Assembly (NCBI GenBank): GCA_964529975.1
Contig: CAZGXW010000054.1
Coordinates: 1-20,458 of the forward strand
Length of the DNA: 20,458 nt
Direction of reading: 5' to 3'
Origin: JADFMN01 sp964529975
GTDB lineage: Bacteria > Armatimonadota > Fimbriimonadia > Fimbriimonadales > Fimbriimonadaceae
Shown here: piece after piece, positions 1-5,649 of the stretch
Numbering within the stretch: position 1 is the stretch's first letter
How the letters are laid out: each line of letters opens with the position of its first letter
Made by a program: the position numbers and the translations under genes
Notes under the pieces: model-generated
Database searches by the model: none
Told to the model about the DNA's origin: nothing
Seen by the model: the letters and a program-made list of their open reading frames with translations, nothing else

Positions 1-33
1 GGGAGCGGGCGGATACCCGCCCCCGAATGACCG

Positions 34-514
34 CTAAGTTCGCACGACCTTCGCCGACTTGGAGCCCTTCTCGTTCCCGGACTGCGTGATAACGTAGACC
101 TTGTAGAACGTCTGCAAACCCGAGGCCACCAGCCCCTGGTCCGTGGTGAACTCCAGAATCCCCGGATCGTTCGAGGCGATCACCTGCTTGTCCTCGGTAT
201 CTGTCGCCGAAGCCCGCGCGCACTTCGTACTTCTTGAAGTGCTGGTGATCAGCGATGTCGGGCCCGCGTTTTGTGATGCCCGCTTTGGGCTTGTCTATGG
301 CCACCTTTCGTGGTGCTATGGCCACCCGGCGACGTGCTATGCCCGCCATCCGCGACCCTTTTTCCACCGCCCGACGTGCTATGGCGACTAGGCGACGGGC
401 TATGGCGACTCCCCGACCCCCGACGCCCCCTGGCGACCGCCTATGGCCGCCTTCCGGCTCCCGATGCCCGACTTCGAGCCCTGCAGACGCCTCTTTGGCC
501 TTCGCCTGGCCCAT
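34..514 (-). pseudogene. Heptad-repeat protein with C-terminal beta-sandwich-like tail, frameshifted
   Basis: Starting at ATG 514, the minus strand reads MGQAKAKEASAGLEV and then about seven degenerate heptads (VAIARRL, VAIARRA, AGIARRR, VAIAPRK, VAIDKPK) over residues 36-84, followed by HFKKYEVRA at residues 92-100. After that the reading moves by one base: the sensible continuation, SATDTEDKQVIASNDPG through FYKVYVITQSG to KVVRT and stop 34-36, lies in another frame. Removing one G from the GCGGGC at about 211-216 would join the two parts into a protein of roughly 160 residues. The tail resembles the last strands of a fibronectin type III-like fold (inference). I do not recognise the family. 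The shift may be a sequencing or assembly error or a true inactivation. An in-frame stop lies 14 codons upstream of the ATG, so this is the likely start. Confidence 0.55.
263..409 (-). repeat. Degenerate 21-bp tandem repeat coding for heptads
   Basis: On the minus strand, units of 21 bp each containing GGCCATAG or GGGCATAG-like cores follow one another (for example GGCCATAGCACCACGAAAGGT). They encode a seven-residue pattern, (V/A)(A/G)I(A/D/T)(R/K)xx. One unit (residues 50-56) has degenerated. The repeat forms the middle of the frameshifted protein gene. Confidence 0.6.
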
Positions 515-586
515 AGAGGCCCGGCCTGCCACCCTTTCCGCCCGCCCGTAGCGAGCCTAGACCCGTCCGTGCTAACCTAACACCCT

Positions 587-640
587 GGCCGCGACCGCCC
601 AGGGATTTGCTCTCCCCTTGCCCTGGTTTTGGTTGCGGCC
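587..640 (+). repeat. 54-nt hairpin element, copy A
   Basis: The outer arms GGCCGCGACC and GGTTGCGGCC pair over 10 bp, and the inner arms CCAGGG and CCCTGG pair around a loop rich in C and T. TTT follows on the plus strand. The first 42 nt are identical to copy C at 5184, and the total length is the same as copies B and C. Here it lies immediately past the stop of the minus-strand restriction gene, with no plus-strand gene before it, so a simple plus-strand terminator role does not explain this copy. Confidence 0.65.
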
Positions 641-643
641 TTT

Positions 644-1387
644 CTATTCAGGGGGCTGGTAAACGACAACCCAGTCTTCTGCCCATTGGACAAGTTCCAT
701 CACGTGATGCTTCTCGACGATGATAGGTCGCTGTCGAATGCTGAACCGGAAAGCGGATTGCGGAACCTGTTGCATGATGGTGAACTGTCCGCCATGCGGT
801 TGCCACGTGAAGCGATGACGTCCGTCACCGTCATAGCCCTGGAGGTTGCCGCGCGCGTTTCGCTCCCAGTGGAATTCGGACGGAACGAACCTCTGAGCCT
901 CCTTTTCAAAGAGGGAGAACTCTAGAGTGCTCATGTTCCGGATCAAGGCAATGATCCGTAGATCGTCATGGTTCTTCAGAGACTCGTTGACCCGCGCATT
1001 CCATACGTCCAGAACCACTTGTCCGGTCTGCTGGATGTCCGCGTAAGGATCTGTAATGCCAGCGGCATAGGCAGGGGAGTTACGTCCAGCGATCAATCGG
1101 ACGCACTGCGCCGCGAAGGGTGTTCCGTGTTGAACGGTCTTCGCTGACCAGGCACAACCGTTCCATTCGATATCAGCAATGCCCAAGGGGCTCGCGCGAT
1201 GTTCACCACTGATTGCATCGGCGAACATGCCGGCGAAGTCGTCGCCCGTGATGTTGCCCTGACCGACCGCTAGTCGGTGCACGATGGTCTTCGCAATTTC
1301 GACTACTACGGTATGAGGAATCTCGCCGAGCGGATATGGACCACTGCGACGAGGCGCGTTACCTCTCAGTCTTATCTGCTTCTGCAT
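644..1387 (-). CDS. Putative type II restriction endonuclease
   Basis: A 247-residue protein starting MQKQIRLRGNAPRRSG. Its ATG lies inside the last 29 bases of the cytosine methyltransferase gene, so the two are translated as a coupled pair. This position, directly after a modification methylase, is the main reason for the call. The protein has no clear signal peptide or membrane segment. Internal segments such as NHDDLRIIALIRNMSTLEF and EFHWERNARGNLQGYDG look like part of an alpha/beta enzyme core, with acidic and basic residues that could form a nuclease site, but I cannot assign a PD-(D/E)XK or other motif with certainty. Recognition site unknown. It could also be another R-M accessory protein. 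Confidence 0.6.
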   Translation of the reverse strand: MQKQIRLRGNAPRRSGPYPLGEIPHTVVVEIAKTIVHRLAVGQGNITGDDFAGMFADAISGEHRASPLGIADIEWNGCAWSAKTVQHGTPFAAQCVRLIAGRNSPAYAAGITDPYADIQQTGQVVLDVWNARVNESLKNHDDLRIIALIRNMSTLEFSLFEKEAQRFVPSEFHWERNARGNLQGYDGDGRHRFTWQPHGGQFTIMQQVPQSAFRFSIRQRPIIVEKHHVMELVQWAEDWVVVYQPPE

Positions 1388-2468
1388 GAAGAACTCTGGT
1401 AATGACGGCCTGCACCATTGGTACGGGCACAGCGTTGCCCGCCTGTCGCCGCGTCTGACCGTCAGTACAGACGATCTTGAAGGAATCGGGGAATCCTTGC
1501 AGCCGGAGCATTTCTCGCGGTGTCAGACGTCGTTCCCCATCGACGAGCAGGTAGTTGTAGGACGCCCCGGCTCGCAGAGCACAAGAGAACGGATGGCTCG
1601 AAACATTGCCTGCCTTGTTTTCATGCCAGATAGCGGGACGCACCTTGGCCTTGTGCGCCTTCGATCGCGCCTTGCGGATGCGGTCGCTCACGAAGTGCTT
1701 TTCGTCTGGCTGTTTCTCTAGGAGGTCCGCGAGCGATAGGCGATGCGGAACCGGACTCGGCCAGTGGAACTTCGCGCCTTGCAAAAACCCTACGATCAGC
1801 ACGCGCTCGCGCTTTTGGGGCAGACCATAGTTGAGCGCATTGAGGACTTTGGCGTCGACCCGGTACCCGAGCCCCTCCAATATCTCGATGATCCGCTCCA
1901 GCGTTTTCTTCTTGTTGTGGGTGGTCAGTTGCTTCACGTTCTCGAGTACAAAGGCCTTCGGCTTCTTCTCCTTGATGATGCGAGCGATCTCAAAGAACAA
2001 CGTTCCACGAGCGTCGGCGAATCCTGCCCGCTGTCCGATGATTGAAAACGGTTGGCAGGGGAACCCAGCGAAGAGGACGTCAATCTCTGGAATGTCGTGG
2101 CCCTTGACGGCGGTGATGTCGCCTTTCGGCTCGATGCCGTAGTTCGCCTTGTATGCCCTGCGGCACTCCTCGTCAATGTCACAAGCGAACACGCACTCCA
2201 TCCCGAGCGCATCGGCAGCGGAATGAAACCCGCCAATGCCGCAGAACAAATCTGCGTATTTGAGACGCGTTTTGCGTCCCCAAAACGAGCCGAGTTTCGC
2301 TGGCGGCGGACTGGCTTGGCGGGCGGCAACCACACTCTCAAAGACGGGCAGGACGGCCTGGCCGCCGTCCGTTTTCCGCGCCTTCCGTCGTAAGTTGTTC
2401 ACAGGTCGCTGGTTCCTCCTCTTGGTTGACTGTTGCGATCCGTTGCGACGTGTTGCGATCGCCTTCAT
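1359..2468 (-). CDS. DNA (cytosine-5-)-methyltransferase
   Basis: A C5-cytosine DNA methylase, transferring a methyl group from S-adenosylmethionine to cytosine. Visible motifs, numbered from ATG 2468: motif I DLFCGIGGFHSA (residues 73-84, AdoMet binding), motif IV GFPCQPFS with catalytic Cys138, motif VI ENV within FVLENVKQL, motif VIII QKRERV, motif IX RLTPREMLRLQGFPDSF, and motif X QAGNAVPVPMV. Together these are a full set for the family. The frame is open further upstream, to 2921, but that part overlaps a plus-strand gene and has the composition of a shadow frame. ATG 2468 (MKAIATRRNG) gives 369 residues with a basic N-terminal tail. It overlaps the downstream putative endonuclease start, forming a probable type II restriction-modification pair. 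Confidence 0.9.
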   Translation of the reverse strand: MKAIATRRNGSQQSTKRRNQRPVNNLRRKARKTDGGQAVLPVFESVVAARQASPPPAKLGSFWGRKTRLKYADLFCGIGGFHSAADALGMECVFACDIDEECRRAYKANYGIEPKGDITAVKGHDIPEIDVLFAGFPCQPFSIIGQRAGFADARGTLFFEIARIIKEKKPKAFVLENVKQLTTHNKKKTLERIIEILEGLGYRVDAKVLNALNYGLPQKRERVLIVGFLQGAKFHWPSPVPHRLSLADLLEKQPDEKHFVSDRIRKARSKAHKAKVRPAIWHENKAGNVSSHPFSCALRAGASYNYLLVDGERRLTPREMLRLQGFPDSFKIVCTDGQTRRQAGNAVPVPMVQAVITRVLHAEADKTER

Positions 2469-2581
2469 TTGGGCGAGGGTACCCGAGGTTTTGCGTAAAT
2501 TGACAGACCTATGTCCACATGAATTTGAACCTAGCGGGCTCCGACGAGGGGCAAGCCCGTCCAAACGGAATAACCCCATCA

Positions 2582-2695
2582 ATGAAGCGCGTGGTGGTCC
2601 TGGCTCCGCTCCTCCTCGCCGGGTGTGGCGGGGGTGGGGGGAGCGTGGCGCTCGGCCCTGGCCCTGGAACCTCTCGCGGCCCATTCCGCCTTTAG
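2582..2695 (+). CDS. Short lipoprotein-like peptide
   Basis: A 37-codon frame reading MKRVVVLAPLLLAGCGGGGG and then a short low-complexity tail before TAG 2693-2695. The start is a textbook lipoprotein signal: basic n-region, hydrophobic core, lipobox LAGC with Cys15, and Gly after it. Only 8 bases separate it from the small thioredoxin-like selenoprotein gene at 2704. It may be a genuine tiny lipoprotein, a remnant of a longer one, or chance. There is no strong ribosome binding site. Confidence 0.4.
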   Translation: MKRVVVLAPLLLAGCGGGGGSVALGPGPGTSRGPFRL

Positions 2696-2703
2696 GGCAG
2701 AGA

Positions 2704-2991
2704 ATGAGGATCGAATACCTGACCAAGCCGCAGTGCGAGCCCTCCGTGGCCATGCATCCCCGCGTCGTCGAGGCCGTGGGGGCTGAGGGGTTCGAAGTCG
2801 TAGACCTGACGCGCTTGCCATCGGGCGACGTCCGCCGGGGATACGACACGCCGACCCTGCTCGTGGACGGCGCGGACCTTTTCGGTCTTGTGCCGCGCAC
2901 GGACCTTGCGGCCCCGCCCAACTGACGGCTGTATCCGGGCGGGGTCCCGTCCGTCGAAGCGATCCGCGCGGCTATCGCGCGCCTGACTTAG
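2704..2991 (+). CDS. Small thioredoxin-like selenoprotein, first copy (UGA = Sec74)
   Basis: Begins MRIEYLTKPQCEPS with Cys11 near the N-terminus, has a thioredoxin-fold-like segment YDTPTLLVDGADLFGL, then reads through TGA 2923-2925 to RLYPGGVPSVEAIRAAIA and stop TAG 2989-2991, giving 95 residues. The frame stays coding after the TGA: RLYPGGVP followed by a short helix is a natural C-terminus for this thioredoxin-like type. I recall a family called DF family (seleno)protein with a Cys or Sec at this place, but could not check it. A 7-bp stem with a GGUC loop starts 10 nt after the TGA, matching a bacterial SECIS. It is a paralogue of the gene at 4892 (no indels). The likely role is redox or metal(loid) binding through Cys11 and Sec74 (inference). 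ATG 2704 follows an AGGGCAG ribosome-binding-like sequence. Confidence 0.78.
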
Positions 2992-2992
2992 C
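2863..2992 (+). repeat. 130-bp block identical to 5051-5180
   Basis: Base-for-base identical, including synonymous positions, to the 3' part of the second paralogue. The two genes' 5' halves differ at many positions. The block spans the TGA, the SECIS-like hairpin and the final stop. Confidence 0.9.
2936..2953 (+). promoter_or_regulatory. SECIS-like hairpin of first small selenoprotein
   Basis: CGGGCGG pairs with CCGTCCG (7 bp, one G-U) around the tetraloop GGTC. The loop begins 17 nt after the TGA. Bacterial SECIS elements show a short stem with a G in the first loop positions at about 16-37 nt, and E. coli SelB contacts a GGUC-containing loop. Confidence 0.7.
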
Positions 2993-2995
2993 CCT

Positions 2996-3053
2996 GGCCT
3001 CTAGCGACCAGGGATCTGCTCCCTCCATGCCCTTGTGCTGATTGCGGCCTTTT
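2996..3053 (+). terminator. 54-nt hairpin element, copy B, with T tract
   Basis: It starts five bases after the stop of the first small selenoprotein gene. It aligns over 54 nt with copies A and C, keeping the core CCAGGGAT.TGCTC and CCCT, the terminal GGCC arms and a following TTTT. The outer stem is weaker than in the other copies. A Rho-independent terminator is the simplest reading. Confidence 0.55.
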
Positions 3054-3079
3054 GCGTCTGGGCAGGGAACTATGTGGTA

Positions 3080-3103
3080 GTATATCGGCGTATCCTGATA
3101 TAC
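3080..3103 (+). promoter_or_regulatory. Inverted-repeat operator of the arsR operon
   Basis: GTATATC (3080-3086) and GATATAC (3097-3103) form a perfect 7-bp inverted repeat with a 10-bp centre, four bases before the arsR start codon. Position and symmetry fit a site for an ArsR/SmtB dimer acting on its own promoter. A TAGTAT at 3078-3083 could be the -10 box, so the site would overlap the promoter (inference). Confidence 0.65.
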
Positions 3104-3107
3104 CGAC

Positions 3108-3491
3108 ATGAACGACCTGGTCAGCTTCGGAAAGGCGCTCTCAGATCCCACTCGGGTTCGCATCCTCAACCTTTTGAGGCGGACGGACCTTTGCGTGTGC
3201 GAGCTGGTGGACGCGCTGGAACTGGGCCAGTCCAACCTCTCCACCCACCTTCAGGTCCTGCGGAATTCGGGCGTGGTCACGACGGAGAAGCGCGCCCAGT
3301 GGGTCATCTATGGAATCGAGCCGGCCGCGCGGGAGTCCGTCGAGGCGCTGTACGAGCGGTACCCGCTCGCAGACGCGCGGTCAGCGCGCGACGTCGAGCG
3401 CATGGAGGCGAGGCTGGGGATGAGGGTGGACGGTTGTTGTGTGCTGGGATCGGGACAACTCGAAAAAGAACTTACGGAGACAAAACGATGA
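3108..3491 (+). CDS. ArsR/SmtB-family metal(loid)-responsive repressor
   Basis: A 127-residue winged-helix regulator. LSDPTRVRILNLL (about residues 11-23) is the ArsR family helix-turn-helix entry. LCVCELVDAL carries the CVC metal(loid)-binding motif of ArsR in the alpha-3 helix. QSNLSTHLQVLRNSGVV is the recognition helix and start of the wing. A further Cys pair (DGCCVLGSG) near the C-terminus may add ligands. These features point to sensing of arsenite, antimonite or a soft metal ion, which releases the repressor from DNA; the exact inducer cannot be read. The gene opens an operon: its TGA overlaps the ATG of a metallothionein-like gene as ATGA. A perfect inverted repeat sits just upstream. 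Confidence 0.92.
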   Translation: MNDLVSFGKALSDPTRVRILNLLRRTDLCVCELVDALELGQSNLSTHLQVLRNSGVVTTEKRAQWVIYGIEPAARESVEALYERYPLADARSARDVERMEARLGMRVDGCCVLGSGQLEKELTETKR

Positions 3492-3586
3492 ACAACAACA
3501 ACATCTGCGGCTGCGACTGCCCGTGCTGCGCTTCGGGCGCGTGCACCGGCTCGACATGCACGTGCGGGTGCGCATGCGGCGTCTAA
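3488..3586 (+). CDS. Metallothionein-like Cys-rich peptide
   Basis: A 32-residue peptide, MNNNNICGCDCPCCASGACT and a similar tail, with 10 Cys in CxC, CC and CxCxCxC arrangements and an N-terminal Asn run. Such a Cys density in so short a chain is typical of a soft-metal-binding metallothionein. Its ATG overlaps the arsR stop by four bases, so translation is coupled to the regulator. Its last 13 bases overlap the ATG (3574) of the next gene in another frame. It is probably cytoplasmic, since there is no signal sequence, and would bind the inducing metal(loid). No homologue is identified with certainty. Confidence 0.75.
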   Translation: MNNNNICGCDCPCCASGACTGSTCTCGCACGV

Positions 3587-4194
3587 ACATCCTGGTGCTG
3601 CTCGCCGCCCTTCCCGTCCTCGGGCAGGGCCAAACGAGCGTGCCCACTTGAACGGGATGACCGGGCGAAGGCCAGCTCCTCGGTGCGGGGAGCTTGAACG
3701 AAAAGTTCGTGATGGCGTATCGCTATGCGGACACCGAAGAGGAGCGTCCGCGCCACCGCTTCACGCTCGACTACAACGTCACGCCGAACTTCCAGCCGGG
3801 GCTGGAGTACAACTTTGCGGTGCAAGAGCTCGGCTTGCGCGCCACGTGGACGGTCCAGGGCGAGACTCCGTCAAGTCCGGTCGTGTTCTTCAACACGTCG
3901 TCGGACCGGATCGGCACGCCGGAGGGCTACCAGTTGGTGAGCGTGAACTTTGGCAAGGCGATTCCGGGCACTCTGCTCGCGCCGTACGTCTCGGTGACCT
4001 ACTCGGGTTTCGAGAAGGGCTTTGTGTTCCCGTTCGGAGTGAACGCGCAGCTCTCGCCGCAATGGTCGGCGACTGCGATGAACGACGGGCGCAAGTCGCA
4101 CTTGTTGATGACCTACTCGCAGCAGGACTATTTTTTACAGGCCGGATGGATCTGGCTGGAACGGCCGGCGGTGACGATCGGCTGGGGATTCTAG
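3574..4194 (+). CDS. Secreted outer-membrane-like protein with two in-frame UGA codons (UxxU)
   Basis: ATG 3574 starts a clear signal peptide, MRRLNILVLLAALPVLGQGQ. Six codons later come TGA (3649-3651), ACG GGA, and TGA (3658-3660). The same frame continues without interruption as PGEGQLLGAGSLNEKF to GWGF and TAG at 4192-4194, 206 residues in all. Signal peptide, both TGAs and body are in one frame, so no frameshift is needed. Read as selenocysteine they give PTUTGUPGEG, a UxxU equivalent of a CxxC motif at the mature N-terminus. The body alternates beta-like segments (YVSVTYSGFEKGFVFPFGV, LQAGWIWLE) and ends in Phe, like an outer-membrane beta-barrel or a periplasmic beta-protein. A stem with a GGTGC loop lies 21 and 30 nt after the two TGAs. 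A conventional caller would start at TTG 3694 and lose the signal peptide. The in-frame ATG 3556 is an alternative start. Confidence 0.68.
3674..3694 (+). promoter_or_regulatory. SECIS-like hairpin of the UxxU gene
   Basis: AGCTCCTC pairs with GGGGAGCT (8 bp including one G-U) around the loop GGTGC (3682-3686). The loop starts 21 nt after the second TGA and 30 nt after the first, so one element could serve both. The GGU loop start matches that of the two small selenoprotein genes. Confidence 0.6.
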
Positions 4195-4198
4195 AACT

Positions 4199-4849
4199 AT
4201 GAACACACTCGTTTGCATGTTGACTCTCGTCGCTGGTTCCTTGGTGCAAGACAAACCGACGGACATTCCGAAGGCGCAGTTGCCGAAGGCAGCCGAGTGC
4301 GTCGTCTGTTCGATGAGCGGCGCCGGGCACGAAGAGGAGAAACCCGCCGGTGGCGTGATGTACAAAGGCAAGGCGTACTACTTCTGCAACACGAAGGAGA
4401 TCGCCGAGTTCAAGAAGGACCCTGAATCCTTCATTCCTCTGCCATTGCCGCGTCCGATGGCGAAGTTCGATCTGCCAGATTTGTCCGGAAAGGTGTGGAA
4501 CGCGGAGGCGTTCAGGGACAAGGTCGTTTTGATCGACTTTTGGGCGACGTGGTGTGCGCCGTGCAAGCAGGTCAAGCCCATGGTCGCCGATCAGGCGGCA
4601 AAGCACAAGTCGCTCGTCGTGCTCTCGGTGAGCATAGACGAGAAGAGAGCGGACCTAGACAAGTTCTTGGCGAAGGAGAAGTTCGTCGGACCAGTGCTGC
4701 ACGACACCAAGCAGGTTTGGGCGGCGTGGCGGGTGAAGGCGATCCCGATGTTGTTCCTCGTGAAGAACGGCCAAGTCGTCGCGCAGTGGACCGGCGTTCC
4801 GGACAAGAAGGAACTTGCCGCCGTTGTCGAGGCTGCAGTCAAGAAGTAG
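4199..4849 (+). CDS. Secreted YHS-like domain fused to TlpA-type thioredoxin
   Basis: 216 residues, four bases after the outer-membrane-like gene. The N-terminus MNTLVCMLTLVAGSLVQDK is an export signal. Residues about 35-80 contain CVVCSM, MYKGKAYYFCN and EFKKDPESFI, the pattern of a YHS-type metal-binding domain (CxxCxM ... YFC). From about residue 85 a TlpA/ResA-type thioredoxin follows, with FWATWCAPCKQ (active-site WCAPC), the cis-proline region AIPMLFLV and a C-terminal helix. It probably acts outside the cytoplasm as a thiol-disulfide reductase that also binds metal. Its neighbours suggest it reduces or loads the UxxU protein before it or the small selenoprotein after it (inference). 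Confidence 0.85.
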   Translation: MNTLVCMLTLVAGSLVQDKPTDIPKAQLPKAAECVVCSMSGAGHEEEKPAGGVMYKGKAYYFCNTKEIAEFKKDPESFIPLPLPRPMAKFDLPDLSGKVWNAEAFRDKVVLIDFWATWCAPCKQVKPMVADQAAKHKSLVVLSVSIDEKRADLDKFLAKEKFVGPVLHDTKQVWAAWRVKAIPMLFLVKNGQVVAQWTGVPDKKELAAVVEAAVKK

Positions 4850-4891
4850 GCCGCTGGAACTGTTCGTGACAAGCCTGCCTTTCAGAGGCCG

Positions 4892-5179
4892 ATGCGAATC
4901 GAATTCTTGACCAAGCCGGATTGTGAGGCGTCGGAGGCGATGTATCCGCGCGTCGTCGAGGTGCTGGGGGCCGACGGGTTTGTCGCCGTCGATATCACCC
5001 AGTTGTCCTTGGACGACGGTCGGCGCGGCTACGACACACCGACGTTGTGGGTGGACGGCGCGGACCTTTTCGGTCTTGTGCCGCGCACGGACCTTGCGGC
5101 CCCGCCCAACTGACGGCTGTATCCGGGCGGGGTCCCGTCCGTCGAAGCGATCCGCGCGGCTATCGCGCGCCTGACTTAG
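4892..5179 (+). CDS. Small thioredoxin-like selenoprotein, second copy (UGA = Sec74)
   Basis: Last gene of the arsR operon, 42 bases after the YHS-thioredoxin gene. It begins MRIEFLTKPDCEASEAMYPR, continues through YDTPTLWVDGADLFGL, and reads through TGA 5111-5113 into RLYPGGVPSVEAIRA to TAG 5177-5179. It is 95 residues, like the copy at 2704. It shares Cys11, the TGA and the SECIS-like stem. AGAGG-like bases (TCAGAGGCCG) before the ATG support the start. The N-terminal halves of the two copies have diverged while the last 130 bp are identical. No signal peptide is seen, so it is probably cytoplasmic. The function is inferred as selenol/thiol redox or metal(loid) capture. Confidence 0.78.
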
Positions 5180-5180
5180 C
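5051..5180 (+). repeat. 130-bp block identical to 2863-2992
   Basis: Second member of the identical pair; see the entry at 2863. The offset is 2188 bases with no gaps. Identity stops at the first bases after the stop codon, where hairpin elements B and C differ. Confidence 0.9.
5124..5141 (+). promoter_or_regulatory. SECIS-like hairpin of second small selenoprotein
   Basis: Same 7-bp stem and GGTC loop as at 2936-2953, with the loop starting 17 nt after TGA 5111-5113. Confidence 0.7.
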
Positions 5181-5183
5181 GCT

Positions 5184-5241
5184 GGCCGCGACCGCCCAGG
5201 GATTTGCTCTCCCCTTGCCCTGGTTCCGATCGTGGCCTTTT
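5184..5241 (+). terminator. 54-nt hairpin element, copy C, with T tract
   Basis: GGCCGCGA pairs with TCGTGGCC (one G-U), the inner arms CCAGGG and CCCTGG pair, and TTTT follows. It begins four bases after the stop of the last gene of the arsR operon and is a convincing Rho-independent terminator for it. Its loop is identical to that of copy A, 4.6 kb away. Confidence 0.65.
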
Positions 5242-5271
5242 CCTATTGGATAGGGCCATAATCGGGCCACT

Positions 5272-5649
5272 ATGAAGTACACAGGGTGGGTTTTTGGACT
5301 GCTCGTGATCGCTCTGACAATCGGGGCACAAAACCCCGGCGAACAGCGAACGCGAGACTTGACATGGAACGAGTTGAAGGCTGTCCAAGCGCAAGAGCGC
5401 AAGGAAGCACAGCAGGCGCAAAAGGATACACTTACAGCGATATTGGGGCAACAGAAGGCTGAACTAGAGGCTGTGAAGTCCACCGGCAACTCGCAACCAA
5501 GCGACGTCAAAGAACTCTCGAAAATGGCTAGCGACGAGCGCAAGGCACTAGCGCAGATTCAGAGTGAAGAGCGAAACAAACTCGCCGAGATCCAGTCCGC
5601 CGAGCGCAAGCACTATCAGGAGCTGAGCGGTAAGCAAACGCAAAAGTAA
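5272..5649 (+). CDS. Small exported coiled-coil protein
   Basis: 125 residues. MKYTGWVFGLLVIALTIGAQ is a signal peptide. The rest is hydrophilic and helical, rich in Glu, Lys, Gln and Ala, with repeated phrases such as SDERKALAQIQSEERNKLAE and IQSAERKHYQEL, so a coiled coil is likely. No catalytic motif is seen and I do not recognise the family. CATAAT at 5257-5262 may be its -10 box, with CCTAT/ATAGG (5242-5254) as a small inverted repeat next to it. Its end overlaps by 23 bases the open frame of the HNH gene. Confidence 0.65.
   Translation: MKYTGWVFGLLVIALTIGAQNPGEQRTRDLTWNELKAVQAQERKEAQQAQKDTLTAILGQQKAELEAVKSTGNSQPSDVKELSKMASDERKALAQIQSEERNKLAEIQSAERKHYQELSGKQTQK

Noticed and set aside
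2469..2921. Long N-terminal extension of the methylase frame on the minus strand
   Set aside because: It is antisense to the small selenoprotein and lipoprotein-like genes, has Arg/Ser/Pro-rich shadow composition, and the methylase is complete from ATG 2468.
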